A DNA stretch of 64,000 bases from Symbiodinium natans (lineage: Eukaryota > Sar > Dinophyceae > Suessiales > Symbiodiniaceae). A program made the translations under genes and the position numbers. Under the pieces are notes generated by a model. It did no database searches, was not told the DNA's origin, and saw only the letters and a list, made by a program, of their open reading frames with translations. Location: NCBI GenBank assembly GCA_905221605.1, contig CAJNDS010000591.1, forward strand, positions 485,701 through 549,700. Reading direction: 5' to 3'. Shown one piece after another: positions 46,322 through 57,800 of this stretch (positions are counted from its first letter, which is position 1; the number at the start of each line of letters is the position of its first letter).

Positions 46322-46398
46322 GTCATGGCCTACGTGATTTTTGTCTACTGGATCCTGGATGTCCCAGCCAGCTTCATCACAGGCCGAGCGGGCGTTTC
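46322..46398 (+). CDS. Channel exon: transmembrane segment S2
   Basis: After an AG|G acceptor the frame reads VMAYVIFVYWILDVPASF then ITG. This fits S2 of KCNH-like channels, which ends with an acidic residue (Asp in YWILD) and an S-F-x-T-G motif. The 3' end is set at the GT of GTGATA, leaving phase 2; another GT lies a few bases earlier. About 13 nt downstream starts a family A element, which together with telomere arrays fills the following intron. An overlapping frame is also open here, but only this one gives a recognisable membrane segment. Confidence 0.65.
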
Positions 46399-48840
46399 GT
46401 GATACCCCCCATACTTGGAGGTTCATAACACTTATTAACCAAGTATAACTGTACTCATAACTGTACTTATAACCACAGTAGGGCACTTAAGGTGCTTTTA
46501 AGTGGCGATATAATTGGTTAATAAGTTCCATGAACCTCCAAGTACCCCTCAAGCATGCGCACCCCCCCCCCCCCCCCACAGAGGCTTCGGGTCATTCTCG
46601 GCGCCCCTTAAAAGGATTTGAAAGGATTTAAAAGGGACCCTAACCCTAAACCCTAAACCCTAAACCCTAATTTTGAAAAGGGATCCCGAGCCCCTCCCAT
46701 GTAGCAGCTCTGGGCATGTCTGGGATGTTTTTTCAACGCAAGCAAGTTTGGGAGCTCCGAGAGGCAAGGTTGTGGGTTGCCTTGGGAATACTTGACTTTT
46801 AGGGTTTAGGGTTTAGGGTTTAGGGTTTAGGGTTTAGGGTTTAGGGACTTGCAGAATACTCCATACTTGGAGGTTCATGGTACTTGTTCACCAATTCGAA
46901 CTGTACTTACAACCCACTTATAAGCCCCTTAAGTGCCCGAATGTTGTTATAGGTACAGATATAAGTACAGTTATAGTTGGTTAATGAGTGTTATGAACCT
47001 CCAAGTTGTTTACTAAATGACGAGGAAGGCGAAGAAAAGATGATGAATAAGATGAAGATGAAGAACAAACTAATTATTCATGAAGCACTGCAGGCAGAAT
47101 GAAAATATGAGATGAGAATGCTTCAAGCAGAAAAGAAGCGCAAGTTCTGGCAGCCGTCGCCACAACCCCAGAAGTTGTCGCTGCTTGAACACTTCCACAT
47201 TTCATGTCGAAGGCCTGCCGATCATGCCCAACAACGCTCCCAATCCCGCCCTACTCAGAAAGAACTCCAATCCCGCCCTAAACCCTATACATCCTACCCC
47301 GCCGCCCCCACCCCACCCGTCTCTCCCCTCGCCCAGGGTATGACAGCGGTGGGATTCTAGAAATGAGGGTGAAGGTGGTCGCGCGGAACTATGCCAAAGG
47401 CCCGGGCTCTGCGAGTCTTCAGGGGTAGGGCTTTGAGGGATTTGGGGGGCTGTGGTTGGGGCTTTAGAGGTTTACGGGGTTTAAGGCTTTTAGGGATCAC
47501 GGGCGTTGTAGTCGTAATGCAGGGCTTACAACTCAATTTAGGGACCTTCTTCTACTTGACTATCGGGCGGGAGAAGGGCGGGCGGGGGGGGGGGGGGTTC
47601 AGCGTCCAGTCGGAACACGAAGGAGCTGTGGAGCTGTGGTGTTCAGGGGTTAGTATGGCAACTTCCGGCTGCCCCCTCAGCTTTTTAAGGGGTACTTATA
47701 ACCCCAACTACATACCTAAGTAGGGTGAAGAGTAGACTGAGTAGACTTATAACTGGGGTCAGAAAGTGCCCATGAAAGCTCCAAGGTAGGGAGTTTCTGG
47801 GTGAAGGATTTAGGGTTTAGGGGTTTAGGGTTTAGGGGTTTAGGGTTTAGGGGTTTAGGGGTTTAGGGTTTAGGGTTTAGGGTTTCAGAAGAGCGGGTTC
47901 CTTGGTCCGCCCTGCCAGGCTGGCTCGTCCCTGATCTTGGCGTGCCTCGGCGGCATATATCTACTCGTTGCTTAAGAACCCCCCCAAAATATGTTTAAAA
48001 CAAATCCATATATTACCATGATAAGGAAGACGATTCTTGTTTTTTCATGTTTTGGGGGGGTTTTCGACTAGGACAGAGGGGCTCCTTACGCAGGCCTCTG
48101 ACCCGGACGGGCCATCATACCCTAAACCCTGAACCCTAAACCCTAAACCCTGAACCCTAAACCCTAAACCCTAAACCCTGAACCCTAAACCCTGAACCCT
48201 GAACCCTAAACCCTAAACCCTCTCAAAAAGGCCCTTTATAGAGTTGACTGTGGGGATTCTAGGGCTCATGGCCCATCCTGGGCGAGGATGCAAAAAAAGA
48301 TCCCCGTAGAAGGGTTTGTAAACACGAACCCCAACACCCCTAAACCCTAAAGCCCGAAAACCCTAAAACCCTCCTGGCGGGGATCTCCCAGGTCGGCTCT
48401 GCGGGGTGGGGTGGGAGGGAATCACTCGCATGAAGCCTCAACCCCAAACCTTGGGATGTGCTCCCTTCTACTATCAGCCCTTAGTATGGATGATCATAGG
48501 GGGGTTTAGGGTTTAGGGTATAGGGTTTAGGGGGGGGGGGGGGTACTAGAATCCCTATTGAGGACTGTTCGTGCAAGGTGCTGAGCCTGGACATCGTGAT
48601 TTTCATCGTGTTTGGCGTGAGCTCTTCCAGCGAGGGCGATGATCCTAAGGCTTGGTTTTGGCGGAAAGAGTCGGTTTCGGGTTTCGGGTTTAGGGTTTAG
48701 GGTTTAGGGTTTCATCCCCAGCAGTTGACCACCCACACGCCAGTCTGCTGAAAGCAGCTCCCAACTTCTTTCCAGGTCAGGGCTCAGGGGGAGGTAATCT
48801 CCTCCTCCTTCTCTCTCTTTCTCTTTCTCTTTCTGTCTCT

Positions 48841-48879
<39 letters not shown>

Positions 48880-51800
48880 TTCGCCCCACATAACCCAGGG
48901 CTCAGCCCTAAACCCTGCCCTAAACCCTAGACCCACTTGGCTCAGGAATCTCTGCCCTCTCTCCGCATCGCACGTGCTTCTCGCCTCTCACGGCAGCCTG
49001 GGGTTTAGGTTTTGGGGTTGAGGGTTTAGGGTTTTTGGGGAGGCTGTGGGACGCAAGCAATTCCTAAGACCCAGCCCTTCCTTTTTTGGATGGGTTCAAA
49101 AACCCAGTTGAGGTTTTAAGGCTGGCATTATCCCCCGTATACAAACAGTCCCTAATAGGGATTATAATAGGGGGTGTACTATATGTATAATGTATAACCT
49201 ATTCAGGATTGTGAGGATAAGGGGGAACATCCCCAGTTTTTTGGGCTTACCTGCTGGCAAGATTGTCCGGAGCTTTTGTTATTGTTTTTTGGGCGGGGGG
49301 TGGGTGGGGGTTTAGGTTTCCTTACAAACCCTTCAAGCACAACAAGTGCACCTAGATTAGAAAGCCCTAAACCCTAAACCCTAAACCCTAAACCCTAAAC
49401 CCTAAACCCTAAACCCTAAACCCTAAACCCTAAACCCTAAACCCTAAACCCTAAACCCTAAACCCTAAACCCTAAACCCTAAACCCTAAACCCTAACCCT
49501 AAACCCTAAAGTAGCTTACCTGCAGGCTGGGGTTGCAGTTCCCTTGCGATGTCCTCAGCGTCAAGTGCAGCCCGACCAACTCCTAAACCTCCTGGAGCCC
49601 CCAACCTGCTAGGGTTTAGGGTTTAGGGTTTAGGGTTTAGGGTTTAGGGTTTAGGGTTTAGGGTTTAGGGTTTAGGGTTATAGGGTTTAGGGTTTCGGGT
49701 TTAGGGTTATAGGATTTAGGGTTTAGGGTTTAGGGTTTAGGGTTTAACACCAACGCCTACACAAGCTCTGACACCTGCCAAGGCCCTCCGCCTGATGCGC
49801 TTCGCGAGGTTGCTCCGCCTCCATAAGATGTGGCACCTGGTCGCCGCTTGCTTTCAGGGGCGGTTCACTCAGAGGGTCTGCTGCCATTCGCCTAAGAACC
49901 CTTAGAAAGGTTTAACAAAATAATCATCCCAATATGTATTGCCCTTATAAGTAAGAAAGAACATGTTTGTTTTTTGTTTAATGCTTTTGGGTTCTTAAGC
50001 AATTGGTAGTTTGAGGTTGGGTTTAGGGTTCATGCGGGTTCAGTGGTTGAGATTTAGAGTCCAACTTAGAAGCTCTCGCGACTTGGTAAGTCTACTTAGT
50101 ATCCCCTACAGAAACCTCATAAGAATCTCCATAGCGCAACTTAGTAACCCTACTAACTCAGTCAAAAGGGCTTCCAATCAGGGATTGAGGTTTTATGTTA
50201 CAGAGGTTTCATTAACCCTAAACCCTAAACCCTAAACCCTAAACCCTAAACCCTAAACCCTAAACCCTAAACCCTAAACCCTAAACCCTAAACCCTAAAC
50301 CCTAAACCCTTTCATTAAGATCTGAGTTGGGGTTTAGGGTGTAGAGGGTCGGTTGGCCCCCCAAGGACGATTTGCTTGACCGCGTGAAGACGGACAGCTT
50401 CCTCCTGACAATCAAGATCGTCAGAGCTTTGGCTGGCACCACCAGATGTCTTGCGGTAGGGTTTCAGGGTTTTTAGGGTTTAGGGTTTAGGGTTTAGGGT
50501 TTAGGGTTTAGGGTTTAGTTTCTTTTTAGACATGGGAATATGTAGGTCCAGTCAGGCCATGCATGGCTGCCTTTCTGCTGGAACATGGGCGGTTTGCACA
50601 GGGCAGCATCTGAGTGAGCTTAGGGCCAGAGGTCTTGAAGGCGCGTACAGGGTGGGGCCCCCTTACTATACTAACTGTAGTTAACCTAACTTAGGGTCCT
50701 TATAACCCAATTTAGGGCCCTTATAACTCTACTTATAACTAGGGGGCCCCACCCTGTAGAGCCCAATACGGTCCCAATAAGCCTAAGTAGGCCCTAACAA
50801 AAAAAACCTAAGTAACCCCTACGGTCCCTTGTAAGAGCCTCCCCCCCCCCCCCCCCCCCCCCCTTTTGTCCCCCTATATACCTAAGTAGCCCCTAGCAAA
50901 AACCTAAGTAATCTTAAGGTCCCTCTTATACGAGTCCCTTTTATATCCCCCCTTGGGAATTATTCTTGAGTTTTGTTTATCTAAAACCCAAGAGGAAATT
51001 AAACACATTATTCTTATTGAGGTTCTAAGGGGAGTATAGCCTTTAGTCAACCCTAAACCCTAAACCCTAAACCCTAAACCCTAAACCCTAAACCCTAAAC
51101 CCTAAACCCTAAACCCTAAACCCTAAACCCTAAAGGCCTGGAAGGGAAGGTTCTCAGGGGATCCTCGGTGGGTTCGCGACATGCCTGGAAGCTCAACATC
51201 TCCTTTGTGGTACTTTACCGCAACTTTAGATCCTTACCTTTTTTGGGTTTATGGGGTTTCTTAGTAAGGCAGCTAAAAGTTTAATTTATTGCTACCCTCC
51301 TGAGTGCAGCCAAGTCTCAACCCCTCAACCCCTCAACCCCTCAACCCCTCAACCCCTCAACCCCAGACCGGCTTAGTTTGAGGGCTTTTTTCAGGGGGGC
51401 TTAGGGTTTAGGGTTTGGTGGAGCTTGAGTTCCAAAGCTTCTTAGCCCCTGAAGAATCTTGAGGAAGCCTGGCCGTTGTCCTGGCAATCAACCACTACGT
51501 CTCCTGCGCGTTCTTATCCTTAGCCCTGTCCCTTGGCAGCGGCTAGGGAGGAGGCACAGAATGACTCCAAAGCCCCTTAGTTAAGGCGTATACCTTAAAT
51601 CATATTATGGATTAGGGTTCCCATTGTAATTTAAGGGATATTCCTTAATTCAGGGGTTTAGGGTTTAGGGTTTAGGCACAGAATGAGGGTTGTGAAGGTC
51701 TCCTGTTGTGAGGAACTCTTCGAGCTGAAGAAGCTGCCTCTAGCTCTACTTGGTTTAGGGTTTAGGGCTTAGGGTTTAGGGTTTAGGGTTTGAGTTTTGG

Positions 51801-54800
51801 GATTTAGGGTTTAGGGTTTGAGTTTTGAGTTTTGGGATTTAGGGTTTAGGGTTTGCTTGGAGGTTCATGGTGCTTATTAACCAATCATCACTGTACTTGT
51901 AAGCGTACTTATTTATAACCATATTAGGGCACTTAAGGGGCTTGTAAGTGGGTTATAAGTACCGTTATAATTGGTTAATAAGTACCATGAACCTCCAAGT
52001 ACCACGATGACAATGATGACAAGTGCTTATGGCGTGTGCCGCGCGACACTGCTAGAGCGGTTCGTCTGGTGATTCAGTCCCAGCTGTCCTAACGCCCTGA
52101 GCCCTTCAAAGTTCTGTGCCGAATGCTGAGGCTTTTGGTGGACGATGGCGCGACAACATGGCTCATTCTCGTCTCCTCGGCTGAACTTCATCGCACACGC
52201 TTGTGCTTGTGGGTGCGTGCGTGCATGCGTGCGTGCTTGAGTGGTGGGTGGGTGGGTGGGTGGGTGGGTGGGTGGGTGGGTGTGTGGGTGTGTGGGTGTG
52301 TGTGTGTGTGTGTTCTCTCCTTTCTCTGGTGCGCAAATGAAATCTAAGAGTCCGGCTCAAGCCACGAACCCTACAGGAGAAACGGTTGTTGTACAGATGA
52401 TCAGGCGCTCCGGTGACCCCCGCCCACTCCGCCCCCCCATGGTATGATACCCCCCTCCCCTTCCCTGTGTTGTGGTTGAGGGTTGATTCAAGGGGGGTTT
52501 CGTCTAGGGCTTTATAAGGGTGTTAGGGTGTCAGGGGCGTGGGGTTTCCCTCCTCCCTCCCCTCCCCCTGTGGTGTGGCTGTGGGTTGGTTTTAGGGTTC
52601 GGGGCTTAGGGTGTTTAGGGATTTAGGCGTTTGGGGCTTAGTAGGTGCCCATACAGTCATGGTGGCGTAATGGGGAAACTATCGAGCCTTACAACAGTCA
52701 GAATTAGGCCGCGCTGTGCCGCACTTTAGAACTTTTACCCAACTCGCCTGATATAAACCCTAATACCTTTCTGCTATGTGCGCGTGCGAGAGTGGAAGCC
52801 CTAGACTGGGCAAAGGCAGGTTCTTCACAAGAGGTGATCCCACCTTGGGTTTCGATGTGGTTTGGGGTTTGGGGTTTAGGGTTTAGGGTTCAGGGTTTAG
52901 GGTTTTGGGTTTAGGGCTTGTAATCCCCAGGCAGATTTGGACCAAGTGCCCTTCACGACTCAGTACCTGTCCGCGCTGCACTGGTGTTGGACTCAGCTGC
53001 CGCTGAGTGTTCACGATTTTAAGGTTTAGGGTTTAGGTTTTAGGGTAAATCAAGGCAAACCTTGTACCCTGAACACTCTTTGTGGCAGACCCCCAAGCCC
53101 AATGAGCATTCAACCGTAGCTTGAGCTGCAAGACCAAACCCGTGGCTCTGCATTTCGGCATTTTCCAAACAGGGGCACCCATTTGGGGGGGGGGGGGGGA
53201 TCCTACGGTAAGGATGCCCATAGTTTGAGTGCTTGGTAACCCAGTGGTACCCTTTTCATTGTTTTTTTGCTTCTAAGTCCCTTATAAAGTAATCGAACCA
53301 AAAAAGGGTGCCCTTATTCTAATATGGTTACTGGGCTATTCGAGGTACCCCTAAGGCTGGGCTTAGACGCTTGAATTGGAACCTTGGGTTGATGAAGAAA
53401 GAGTTTATAGGGTTTATAGGGTTTATAATTAGGGTTTATAGGGTTTATAGGGTTTATAGGGCTTATAGGGTTTATAGGGTTTACAGGGTTTATAGGGTTT
53501 ATAGGGCTTATAGGGGGGTTTATTGGGTTTATAGGGTTTTTTGGGTTTATAGGGTTTGTAGGGCTTATAGGGTTTTACAGGGTTTATAGGGCTTCTAGGG
53601 TTTACAGGGTTTACAAGGTTTACAGGTTTATAGGGTTTACAGGGTTTACAGGATTTGCAGCGTTTACAGGGTTTACAGGGTTTAGGGTCGCCAGCACTAC
53701 CGTGCCAGGTCGCTGACACAGTTCATGCCCGCAACCAACAACATCGCTCCGTGCCTTCGCAAGAAATGGCGGGCTCGGTGGGCATCTGGCTGCTAGGACT
53801 TAGCCCTAAACCCTAAACCCTAAACCCTAAACCCCACGAACTCCCCCCCCCTCCCTGGCAGTTTCGGAGCGCCAGCCTTAGCTGCAAGCCTTCGGTCATC
53901 TACCCGACAAGAGCCAATTAATGTTGACGAACGTCGACCTGAAACTCCAAAGTACGTATTTCTTTGTATTTAGGGTTTAGGGTTTAGGGTTTCGAATGCC
54001 TGAGAGAGAGAGAGAGCGGGTTTAGGGTTTAGGGTTTAGGGTTTAGGGTTTAGGGTTTAGGGTTTAGGGTTTAGGGTTCCTAGATGAACCCTAAGCTTGG
54101 GATGTGCCCCCTTATGCTAACAGACCTTCATAGGGACCACAGTAGGGGGGTACGATGATGAATCCCTAGTAAGGACGGCTAGCATAAGGGGGAACATCCC
54201 TTGGCAAAATGTTGGTCCTCTTTGTTTTTGTTTGTGGGCTTGTTTGGGGGGAAACCGGGCTCCCAAGTTATGGTTCTTGGTGAGTGTATTCGTAGTCATT
54301 CCTCAAAATCATGTTCTTTTTTTGGGGCGCCCTGAATATCAGGGGCCGCCTTGTGATAGTTACCCCAAAACCCTGAGTCAGAGAAGTGTCCTCCTGAACC
54401 CCCAAATTATGTGAAATGTTTGTACTTCTGTGTGCGTTTGGGCTATTCGTGATTCCATTCTTCGGGGGCAGGCACCATCCGTTTTGGGGGTTTTGGGGCT
54501 GCAGGGTTCAGGGTTTAGGGGTTAGGGTTTGTGAGGCTATAGGGGTTTTCTCTCACCCGGCTAAGGGGATCTCGATATTGCTCGGGCTCAGAGTGGAGCT
54601 TCGTTCTCCGTCTTTGGGGTTGGGGTGCCCTTTTCAGCGCCTTTGAACCAAAAAGTGCACCAAATCCCACATCCTAAATATCCTGATCCCTAAACCCTAA
54701 ATTCTAAACCCTGAGCCCGTTTCATTCCTAGGTTACTCTTGGGTCTAGGAATGTTACCCACGCTGGAGGGCTTTACCTCGCCAAAGGGCCTTTGCTACTT

Positions 54801-57800
54801 TTGATGGCAGCCCAACGGTTGACAACTTTAGGGTTTGGGTTTAGGGTTTGGGTTTAGGGTTTAGGGCTTAGGGCTTAGGGTTTAGGGTTTAGGGTTTAGG
54901 GTTTAGGGTTTAGGGTTTAGGGTTTAGGGTTTAGGGTTTAGATGTCAAGGCTAAATTCAAACTGGGATGGGTCTTCTTGGTCGCCCGGTGGTACCCTTTC
55001 CCGTTTTTTGGTTCAACATTCCCTTATACACTAAGCCAACCCCATACCCCCTATTGCAATATGGCTACCGGGCTACCGAGTATTTGGCGCAGTTTGTCTT
55101 CACAAGCAATCGAGGAGGGGAAGGTTGTTTGCAAGAGCTTTGGTTCGTGCCTCCTGAATTTAGAGCACCTCACACTCTACGCCCTCAACTTTACCCTGTA
55201 AGGGGTTGTATAGGGGTGATTCAACCCTAAACCCTAAACCGAAGGAACACTGCCCCGGAGCGGGTGTTCGCCATCTTTGTTGTCCTCATCGGCCTGGCTG
55301 TTTTTTCCTCTTTCATCAGCGGCGTTACGAACACGGTGCGCGAAGCTCTCAACCCAGGGTTTAGAGTTTAGGATGTAGACTTTAGGGTTGATAGGTTGTA
55401 TGGGGTTGGCAGGGTTTGTAGCGTTTATAAGGTTTATAGGGTTCATAGGATTTCTAGGGTTTATAGGTTTATAGGGTTTATAGGGTTTACAGGGCCTACG
55501 TAGGGTTTAGACTTGGAGCATCTGTGGGGTGTGGGGTGTTGTCTGGATGTAGCTGGCGGGCTCTATCCGCGGGCAGAGCCTGTCTGCAGCAATGTTGATC
55601 ATGATCTTTTTGCAAACTTCAAACCTCAAAACCGGGTATAACGCACAGCAGTCCCTTTCTTGAAAGCTCTGTCATGCAGGCGCTTCTTGTGTGGTTGCTT
55701 TGGTGTTTCTAGGCACACGTGCTGCAGTGTTTTGGTCACGGGCATTCCGCGCAGGATTACTATACGGGCCTAAATAATTAGAATAGGCTTTTTTTTTTTT
55801 GGGGGGGGGGTTATTATAGTATAACTATAAAGGAACCATAAGGGAATACGATTCGTATTTATTCCGACCCCTTAGATACTTTACTTTGAGGTTTTTGATC
55901 TATATCCATGCCCTGAAGCTCCAGCCGAGGTTTGAAGCTTGCTTTCAAGCCTATACTTCGAGGGTGTAGGGTTTAGGGTTTAGGGTTTAGGGTTTAGGGT
56001 TTAGCATAAGACAACAGGTGAACCAGCTTCGGCAGATGCATGTGGATCACTTCAAGACGGAGACCCGGGTGAAGTCGTTCCTCAGCTCTTTTCGTCGGCC
56101 GGATACTGTCGCTCCCAAAAGATTCAACCCCAAGCCCTAAACTGCCCTAGTATAAACCCTCCCTACACACTTCACACACCTGGACTCCCCCGAAGCCTTT
56201 GGTTCTGGGTCCCTACTAGAAGGTCTTAAGGAATTTAGGAATCAGGAGTTCATCATGGAGTCCACTAAGCCTCCCCCCCCCAAAGGGGGAATCACAAGAC
56301 TTCTAGGGTTTAGGGTTTTTGGGTTTTAGGGTTTAGGGTTTAGGGTTTAGGGTAGCAGGGACTATTTTGGGGGTCCCGTTCTTGGGCAGGACTGGGCCCC
56401 TAAGGAAGGTTTCTTCGCTTAGAGTACGGTTGGAGGCCCCCAGGAGCTTGAGGCCTTCAGGGTTTAGGGTTTAGTAGGGTTTAGGGTTTAGGGTTTAGGG
56501 TTTAGGGTTTAGTGGGGAGCAGTTGGGAGCCAAAGATACAACCCTACAATGGCTTTGCGCAAAATTCAGAACCATCTGCAAATCGGCCAAAGAGGCTTTC
56601 CCTGAACGAAGGCGCAGGTTTTTCAAGAAGGGCCCCTGGACACGGAAAACTCCCGGCAAAATCCGCATCCAAGCTTCATAGAACTTTCAAGCCCGATAAT
56701 CCCTATACACCCCCCTGGGGAAGTTCTATAAAAAACCCATGTACACTGTAAGCCCTTAGACACTTTTGTTGTGGTGGATTCTTCAACCACACCTGTCATG
56801 CACCCCTTGCGAAATAGCACAGACCCCTACACCCTACCCCCCCCCCCCCCCCCCCCCCCCTCCCCTTCCCCCCCTTCCAACGAATACAAACCAGAAGGAC
56901 TGCTGCACGGCTGAGGCTGGCAAGGGTTTGAGGCTGAGGGTTGAAGTAGAGTTCAAGGTTGTGCGATTTAAGTAGGCAGAAAGGGTTTTCTGCCTTTCCC
57001 TTTGCCACTTGCCAATGCCACTGTGAGAGCCGACGCCAGCACAAAGGTTCCTGACCCAAAAGTCCATCTCTGTGGACGTCTGGTGCCGGGTGCAGCGCTT
57101 CGTGAGGCTGTTTCCCGGCCTGCTCTCTGTCTCTTTTTTTGTTTCGAGGGGGGCTTACTTGTATCCCTCTGGTTTTTTTGGGCATTTCCCCCTATGTCCG
57201 AAACGCCCCCCATATCCCTAAACAGTCACAAACCATAAGCCCGAAGTTTACGAAAATAATTAACCCCAAATATGCCAAATATAAACCCCAAATAATAGTA
57301 GGATTCCCTTGTCAAAAGCACCCCAATTAAGGTACCCCCATTTTCGGTTTCCCCCCTCAAACCTAAACCCTAAACCCGAAACCCAAAGCAGTCACAAACC
57401 AGAAGCCCGAAGCCTTGCAGCTCGTCGAGCCGAGGCAAGTCGTCCTCGCCAAGAAGTCGCTCAAAGAAGCAGCCAACTGGACTACTCTATATAGGGTTAC
57501 CCGTAAAAAAAAAAAAAAAAAAACATCCTCCCTGCTTCCCTGTCTGTTAGACTGCACCGTTGCTTGCCCTCTCTTCGTCGTGTGGCATTTAGGGCCTTCG
57601 GCCCTCATTTGCTGGCGAGTTTCTTCGGCCCTAGCCACCCGAAACACAAGATCGGCAGCACTGGCAGCTTCTCAAGTGGTTCGGGCCAATGGGCTGTTCA
57701 GATTCACAGCACCTACTCATCTTGAACGCAGTTAGTTCCACAGCCACTACCAAATTCACAGCCAGCTGGGTACGAGTCCAAAGGACGTAAGGGATGTTAC

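Noticed and set aside
52123-52360. Gly-Trp-Val-rich and Thr-His-Pro-rich ORFs
   Set aside because: The repeated part is a (GGGT)n/(GT)n microsatellite; only the first 35 codons of the + frame could be real.
53085-53117. Short exon TPKPNEHST after the first pore exon
   Set aside because: A good acceptor precedes it, but the direct join of 52983 to 53709 matches the pore pattern better and leaves no room for it.
53371-53719. Tyr-Arg-Val-rich and Lys-Pro-Tyr-rich ORFs on both strands
   Set aside because: Both are translations of the nine-base GGGTTTATA minisatellite.
54942-55197. Exon pair 54942-54979 plus 55081-55197 joined in frame across a family B element
   Set aside because: The join is open with good splice-like ends, but the segment lies inside the pore-S6 intron of the channel and two different frames are equally open. 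It may be an alternative exon, but it shows that open joins alone are not proof.
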